Below are positions 7,366-11,210 of a DNA stretch of 11,210 nucleotides, in pieces; positions within the stretch are counted from its first letter, which is position 1; each line of letters opens with the position of its first letter. The notes below the pieces were generated by a model. That model was not told where the DNA came from. It saw only the letters and a list, made by a program, of their open reading frames with translations, and did not search any database. The position numbers and the translations under genes are program-made. The DNA comes from Verrucomicrobiota bacterium. Lineage in GTDB: Bacteria; Verrucomicrobiota; Verrucomicrobiia; Limisphaerales; J093. The stretch lies in contig JARYMD010000112.1 of NCBI GenBank assembly GCA_029907285.1, positions 1 to 11,210 of the forward strand, written 5' to 3'.

Positions 7366-7435
7366 CGCCCCTACGGGGCTTGTGAGCTTGTCGGGTGTCG
7401 CCCAGCTACAAAGATGCCGCCCCTCCGGGGCTGGG
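7366..7435 (-). repeat. REP-like unit, right copy in inverted orientation
   Basis: On the minus strand this unit reads hairpin GCCCC-GGA-GGGGC (7431-7419), CATCTTTGTAG (7416-7406), ACACCCGACAAGCTC (7398-7384), then hairpin GCCCC-GTA-GGGGC (7379-7367). The two internal blocks match the left unit at 10 of 11 and 14 of 15 bases. Hairpin stems differ in sequence but keep complementarity, which is what compensated mutation or selection for structure would give. Confidence 0.75.
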
Positions 7436-7506
7436 TGTGAACTGCCCGGGGACATAGTCTGTTTGTCATTCTGTTGCTTAAACGCTGCGGTGTTGACCGC
7501 TACGCT

Positions 7507-7518
7507 CAACGTTCAACG
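7507..7518 (-). repeat. Inverted single copy of the heptad-array motif
   Basis: CAACGTTCAACG is the reverse complement of CGTTGAACGTTG, which opens the array at 7084-7095. It lies about 75 bases beyond the right REP-like unit, so the two REP-like units are bracketed by array sequence on both sides in opposite orientation. Confidence 0.6.
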
Positions 7519-7672
7519 CGAAGCTGCTTCATCTATTCCGACTCGGTCCCAAAGGCCGCATCGTGGTGACCGCCTTACCGGCCTCCAGGGAAGCAGACAC
7601 GGAGGAACTGATTAAACCCCCTGCCGGAAAATCTTCGCGAATATGAACGATTTTCCAATATAATCATACAGC

Positions 7673-7685
7673 CCGGCGTAGCCGG
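7673..7685. repeat. Isolated GTA-loop hairpin
   Basis: CCGGC and GCCGG flank a GTA loop, the same 5-3-5 design as the hairpins at 7235-7298 and 7367-7379. The core GGCGTAGCC is inverted relative to GGCTACGCC at 7076-7084, just left of the heptad array. Confidence 0.5.
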
Positions 7686-7750
7686 AATCAAAGCTGGCTG
7701 ACGGGCACTGACCGGGCGCTCGGGCCCGTTGATGAGGGCCGTCGGTCACG

Positions 7751-7891
7751 CCCGGCTGCGACTTCGCAGAATCGGCCCTGAGCCATCCGAAGTGAACACG
7801 TCATTTGAAACGCGCGGTCTTCGGCTGGGGAGTATCCCAAGCCATGGAAAGCGCCCGCGTCGGTATCCGAAAACACGAACGTCTCCCGCAT
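7751..7891 (-). pseudogene. Remnant resembling the N-terminal region of a penicillin acylase-family enzyme
   Basis: A minus-strand open frame (ATG 7891, stop TGA 7690-7688) encodes 67 residues. About residues 5-47 resemble the early alpha-subunit region of penicillin/acyl-homoserine-lactone acylases (Ntn hydrolase superfamily): DAGAFHGLGYSPAEDRAFQM followed by RMAQGRFCEVAAG. The known family pattern is GLGYxxAxDRxxQM, then a GRLxEx stretch. The match ends near 7751 and the frame runs on into unrelated sequence. The catalytic N-terminal serine of the beta subunit and the rest of the usual 700-850 residues are absent, so no function is expected. It could also be a chance resemblance, but the run of matched positions makes a relic of a lost gene more likely. 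Confidence 0.45.
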
Positions 7892-7894
7892 TGC

Positions 7895-7943
7895 TTTGGC
7901 GTGGTCAGCGTGTTCAGTGGTTTGCCTTCTTTCGCATGTTTGC
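7895..7943 (+). repeat. Degenerate intergenic repeat, copy 1
   Basis: This T/G-rich segment contains GTGTTCAGTGGTTT and TTTCGCATGTTTGCC. Its last block matches the reverse complement of a block in 7987-8023 (CTTCGCGTGTTTGGC) at about 12 of 14 positions. It resembles the GTGGTT/TTCGTGT-type intergenic repeats I associate with related genomes; that association is from memory and unverified. Confidence 0.35.
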
Positions 7944-7986
7944 CGCCCGCCGTGTTCACAACCGCTGAGCGGGGAGTGGCAGGATC

Positions 7987-8023
7987 AACCACCGAATATG
8001 CCAAACACGCGAAGAACCAAACC
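7987..8023 (-). repeat. Degenerate intergenic repeat, copy 2 (inverted)
   Basis: On the minus strand this reads GGTTCTTCGCGTGTTTGGC followed by ATATTCGGTGGTT, sharing the TTCGCRTGTTTG core and a GTGGTT block with the segment at 7895-7943 in opposite orientation. The similarity is imperfect, so the pair is tentative. Confidence 0.35.
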
Positions 8024-8078
8024 GGTATATCGTGATCGTGACCGAAGGGCCGAAAGCCCGGCTCATACCACCGCCCCT

Positions 8079-8146
8079 GCCCGGAAATCTCGCTGGATTG
8101 ACCGCATTGATGTATCTCGTGCGGTTGGCCGGTGAGATTCCCGGGC
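8079..8146. repeat. Long imperfect inverted repeat upstream of the mannosidase gene
   Basis: The left arm (8079-8106, beginning GCCCGGAAATCTC and ending GACCGCA) pairs with the right arm (8120-8146, beginning TGCGGTTGGCCGG and ending CCCGGGC) around a 13-base loop. Several of the mismatches become G-U pairs in RNA. It ends 142 bases upstream of the mannosidase ATG. It could act as a terminator-like or leader structure, or be a palindromic intergenic element; there is no T-tract after it, which weakens the terminator reading. A smaller GGGC-CGAAA-GCCC hairpin sits just to its left (8047-8059). Confidence 0.6.
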
Positions 8147-8288
8147 TAAAGTTGTTGCGCGAACTGCATTTTTGGTCATGCTTGGCCCGCCGAATGTGTG
8201 GACTGTGACCCTGGCAAGGCGTGCAGTCGTCAAGCGCGGGGTTGCGCATGCAAATACGGGCAAATACACGCCCGAAAAGAATTCGCCA

Positions 8289-11210
8289 ATGAAAAGAAAG
8301 ACGTTCTTGTTGTCGAGCTGCTCCGGTTGCAGGAGCGTTTCGGTGGTTGTTTTGTGTGCAGTCGCCTTCTTCAACGCCGCCGCCGTCGGCGCCGAGGGCG
8401 GCATTTCGTCCGTCGAACTGCGTTCATCTCCGTTGATTGTGCGCAGCGGCACTGGCGAGCGAGCAGTTCTCGTCGGGACAATCAAGTCGGATGCGCTGAC
8501 CGGTCTGACCGCTCGGGTGACTGGGGAAGGCTGGTCTGAAACGCCTGTGATTAAGCTTGGTGATCTTCCTTCGGGCACGAACAAAGTGCGGCTTGAAGTG
8601 CCGGTTTTCGGCGCCCCTGCAAAGGTGAAAGTCCGATTCGAATCCAGCGCAGGCAGTCATGAAGCCGGGCCGTTCGAAGTCAAACCGCCGAAGCGGTGGA
8701 CAATCTATCTCACGCAGCACACGCACACTGACATTGGCTACACGCGGCCGCAAACCGAGATTCTGCCCGAACACCTGCGATACATTGATTACGCGCTGGA
8801 TTTCTGTGACCTGACGGAGGATTACCCTGAAGACGCCAGGTTCAGGTGGACCTGCGAGACCGGGTGGGCTGTGCGCGAATATCTGAAGCGGCGCCCGGCG
8901 GAACAGATTGAACGGCTCAAACGCCGGTCTCGTGAGGGGCGCATTGAAGTTACTGCGATGTTGCTGAACATGTCGGAAATCGCCAGTGAAAGTTCGCTGG
9001 CGGCGTCGCTTGAGTTCATCGGCCTGCTTCAGCGCGAGTTCGGGCCGGTCCGAACTGCGATGCAAAACGACGTCAACGGTGCTGCGTGGTGTTTGGTTGA
9101 TTACCTGTCGCAGCTCGGGGTGCAATACATCACGATGGGAATCAATCAAACGCGGTCAATTCTGCCTTTTGACAAGCCGACCACGTTTTGGTGGGAATCA
9201 CCGTCAGGCAAGCGCCTTCTCGCCTACAGACCTGACCATTACATGACAGCGAATTTTTGGCACGTCGAACAGGGCAAGCTCGACGCTTTCATGCCAAATG
9301 TTGAACGTTACCTCGCGTCTCTCGAGGAACGGGGATATCCATTCGATCGCATCGGAGTTCAATTCTCCGGGTATTTCACCGACAATTCGCCGCCTTCAAC
9401 AATTGCCTGCGACCTTGTCAAGGAATGGAACGAGAAGTACGCGTCGCCACGGCTCCGGCTTTCAACCGCACAGGAATTTCTCGCGTGGGTTCAAGAGAAA
9501 CACGCCGGCGATTTGCCAGTCTTCAGGGTCGCATGGCCGGATTGGTGGACTGACGGTTTTGGTTCGGCAGCGCGCGAGACTGCTGCGGCGCGCCAGACCG
9601 ACACTTCGATGCAGATGAGCCAGGCAATACTTGCCGAGGCAGCGCTGCTGGGCCAGCCGATCCGCAGCGGCGTCACCGAACGCGTTTCGGATATTCAGGA
9701 CAACGTTTTTTTCTATGCTGAGCACACATACGGCGCTGCCGAGAGCATTGATGATCCGCTTGCCGAGAACACCCAGGTTCAATGGGGTGAGAAGGCAGCT
9801 TATGTTTGGGAAGCTGTGAAGGAATCGGCGCTGTTGCGAGAAGAAGCCTTTGGGTTGATCCAAGATCGACTGCCAAGAGGCGAACGACCGTCGCTGGTTG
9901 TTTTCAACACGCTCAATTGGCCGAGGTCGGGGCTGGTGAGGGTCTTCATTGACCACGAGATTCTGCCTCACGACCGGGAGTTCCGCATAATCGATTCTGA
10001 GTCCGGGGAAGCTGTTGCGGCGCAGCCATTGAGCAGGCGCGCTGAAGGCACGTGGTGGGCGATTTGGGTGAAAAACGTGCCGTCATTTGGTTTCAAAGTG
10101 CTCCGGATCGATGTCGGCAACAACAAGCGTGCCGCAGAACCCACCGGGCCGCCCGACGCCGGGGCTGTTGAGAATGGCTGGTACAAGGTAGTTGTCGATC
10201 CGGCCCGGGGAGCCGTGGTGAGTCTGCTCGACAAGGAACTTGGGCGCGAATTGGTGGATACAAACTCCGGCTGGGGGCTCGGGCAATGCATTTACGAGGT
10301 CTTGACTTCGGGGCGCGACATGAAACCCGACGCATTCCGTCGTTCTTCAGTGCGGAACGTCAAGATGGAACCAGGGGCCCGGGGCCCGATTTGGCAGAGC
10401 TTGCGATTTGGCGCCGAAATGGACGGCTGCGCAAAAGACCGCGGAATACGAGGCGAAATCCGGCTGTACAACACCGAAAAACGCGTTGAATTCCATTTCA
10501 CGCTGCGAAAGGTGGCGGTTCGATCTCCGGAGGCTGTGTACGTGGCGTTTCCATTTAACGCGCCCGGAAGCGAAATGTTGTACGAAGCCCAGGGCGGCAC
10601 CGTCGTCCCGGGCAAGGATCAGCTCCCCGGTTCGGCATCAGATTGGCAGACCGTCCAGAACTTCATTGCAGTCCGCCAAAGCGACAGCCAAATCGTGCTC
10701 GGCAGCGAAGCAATCCCGCTGGTACAACTCGGCGATTTCAATCTTGGCAAGTGGCAGCGCGTAACGCGCGTCGAGAAACCGCACGTCTATTCATGGGTAA
10801 TGAACAATTACTGGTTCACCAATTTCCGCGCCGAACAGGAGGGCGATCTTGCCTTTGCCTATTACCTCACCTCGCTCAAGGACACTGCAAAGTCATCCGC
10901 CACGCGCTTTGGCTGGGGATCGCGCGTTCCAATGACAGCGCGGGTGCTTCCACCTGGCAAGTCCCGGAGCGACAGTTTGCCCGCGGTATTTTCATTTGCG
11001 CGCATTGACGCGCCGAACCTGCTGGTCGTGGAGGTCCGCCCGGCGAGGAGCGGCTCTGCGGTTGTTGCACTCGTTCGCGAACTGGACGGTCAGCCGTGTG
11101 TTTTGGGCGCCGCAAACGTCAATGTCCAGGCCCCGATAATCCACGTCGATGAGGTCAACGCCATAGAACAAACAATCCGCGAAGATGTGCGCAGAATAGA
11201 GTTTCAACCC
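8289..11210 (+). CDS. Secreted GH38-type alpha-mannosidase-like protein (3' end beyond window)
   Basis: A single uninterrupted frame of 974 codons from the ATG at 8289 to the window edge; no stop is reached. The N-terminus is a signal peptide with a long polar start, a hydrophobic stretch (VSVVVLCAVAFFNAAAVGA, about 17-35) and likely cleavage before EGG. A beta-rich segment (about 40-132) precedes the catalytic region. GH38-like motifs, divergent from textbook versions: HTHTDIGYT (144-152), where H146 and D148 fit the zinc-binding HxD; MQNDVNGAAW (258-267), where D261 fits the nucleophile/zinc aspartate; and EHTYGAAES (478-486), where H479 may be the last zinc ligand. RVAWPDWWTDGFG (413-425) also lies in the catalytic region. 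From about 530 onward the sequence is beta-rich, as in the C-terminal domains of the family. The expected reaction is removal of alpha-mannosyl residues from exported or external glycans, but this subgroup is remote enough that specificity is an inference. No Shine-Dalgarno sequence precedes the start. Confidence 0.8.
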   Translation, partial: MKRKTFLLSSCSGCRSVSVVVLCAVAFFNAAAVGAEGGISSVELRSSPLIVRSGTGERAVLVGTIKSDALTGLTARVTGEGWSETPVIKLGDLPSGTNKVRLEVPVFGAPAKVKVRFESSAGSHEAGPFEVKPPKRWTIYLTQHTHTDIGYTRPQTEILPEHLRYIDYALDFCDLTEDYPEDARFRWTCETGWAVREYLKRRPAEQIERLKRRSREGRIEVTAMLLNMSEIASESSLAASLEFIGLLQREFGPVRTAMQNDVNGAAWCLVDYLSQLGVQYITMGINQTRSILPFDKPTTFWWESPSGKRLLAYRPDHYMTANFWHVEQGKLDAFMPNVERYLASLEERGYPFDRIGVQFSGYFTDNSPPSTIACDLVKEWNEKYASPRLRLSTAQEFLAWVQEKHAGDLPVFRVAWPDWWTDGFGSAARETAAARQTDTSMQMSQAILAEAALLGQPIRSGVTERVSDIQDNVFFYAEHTYGAAESIDDPLAENTQVQWGEKAAYVWEAVKESALLREEAFGLIQDRLPRGERPSLVVFNTLNWPRSGLVRVFIDHEILPHDREFRIIDSESGEAVAAQPLSRRAEGTWWAIWVKNVPSFGFKVLRIDVGNNKRAAEPTGPPDAGAVENGWYKVVVDPARGAVVSLLDKELGRELVDTNSGWGLGQCIYEVLTSGRDMKPDAFRRSSVRNVKMEPGARGPIWQSLRFGAEMDGCAKDRGIRGEIRLYNTEKRVEFHFTLRKVAVRSPEAVYVAFPFNAPGSEMLYEAQGGTVVPGKDQLPGSASDWQTVQNFIAVRQSDSQIVLGSEAIPLVQLGDFNLGKWQRVTRVEKPHVYSWVMNNYWFTNFRAEQEGDLAFAYYLTSLKDTAKSSATRFGWGSRVPMTARVLPPGKSRSDSLPAVFSFARIDAPNLLVVEVRPARSGSAVVALVRELDGQPCVLGAANVNVQAPIIHVDEVNAIEQTIREDVRRIEFQP

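Larger units (their letters stand above)
6965..8288. other. Repeat-rich, gene-poor region
   Basis: About 1.3 kb without a convincing intact gene. From left to right it holds about 100 bases of unremarkable sequence, a heptameric GTTGAAC array (7085-7192), REP-like hairpins arranged as a mirror pair (7231-7435), a single inverted GTTCAAC copy (7507-7518), an AT-rich patch near 7650-7670, another GTA-loop hairpin (7673-7685), a decayed penicillin-acylase-like fragment on the minus strand (7751-7891), two degenerate repeats in opposite orientation (7895-8023) and a long imperfect hairpin (8079-8146). Open frames of 60-140 codons here are mostly translations of repeats and lack family resemblance. 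Confidence 0.7.

Noticed and set aside
7078..7509. Minus-strand open frames with NVQRATFNVQ-type repeats
   Set aside because: The peptide repeat is only the translation of the heptad array; a 14-base period shifts the frame each unit, and no start signal or domain is seen.
7550..7646. Plus-strand fragment PKGRIVVTALPASREADTEE and following
   Set aside because: It reads protein-like and might be another gene relic, but it is about 30 residues with no family match I can name and no start.
7659..7664. Perfect TATAAT -10 hexamer
   Set aside because: No acceptable -35 element sits 16-18 bases upstream and no gene starts close downstream; it lies in an AT-rich patch.
8424..9149. Minus-strand open frame of 241 codons
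   Set aside because: It is antisense to the mannosidase gene, whose frame is continuous and has a signal peptide and zinc motifs.

Overview
The window looks like a chromosomal segment of a Gram-negative, saprophytic bacterium of the Verrucomicrobiota/Planctomycetota type, most likely Verrucomicrobiota. This is an inference from several things seen together: GC-rich DNA, a Tat-exported sugar-isomerase-like TIM barrel, an NPCBM-bearing family GH27 glycosidase, a GH38-type mannosidase, a heptose nucleotidyltransferase (implying LPS-type heptose), genes without clear Shine-Dalgarno sequences, and a long intergenic stretch full of short palindromic and heptameric repeats. No rRNA, tRNA, CRISPR array or transposase gene was seen.

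Layout. Positions 1-4309 hold four minus-strand genes, in transcription order: an M50 site-2-type metalloprotease with paired CBS domains (4309-3206), an ApbE-type flavin transferase (3186-2209), a Tat-exported xylose-isomerase-like TIM barrel protein (2179-1205), and a sugar-porter MFS transporter (1007 to the window edge, C-terminus missing). The first three are 19-29 bases apart and may be one operon; the transporter follows after 197 bases. A 184-base divergent spacer (4310-4493) separates them from two plus-strand genes that overlap by ATGA: a secreted alpha-galactosidase-like GH27 enzyme (4494-6473) and rfaE2 (6470-6964). A 1.3 kb gene-poor region follows (6965-8288), then a secreted GH38-type alpha-mannosidase that runs off the right edge (8289-11210).

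Functional reading. Two exported glycosidases (GH27 and GH38), an exported sugar-isomerase/epimerase-like protein and a sugar/H+ symporter fit a glycan-scavenging neighbourhood. They would trim alpha-galactosyl and alpha-mannosyl residues outside the cytoplasm and take up the monosaccharides. The protease, ApbE and RfaE2 are housekeeping or envelope functions with no obvious catabolic link.

The most unusual part is 6965-8288. It holds a 7-bp-periodic tandem array built on GTTGAAC, two roughly 70-80 bp REP-like units with GTA-loop hairpins facing each other about an axis near 7333, a decayed fragment resembling the N-terminal part of a penicillin-acylase-family enzyme, degenerate palindromic repeats, and a large imperfect hairpin 142 bases upstream of the mannosidase gene. 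I see no convincing new multi-gene system; the novelty, if any, lies in this repeat island.
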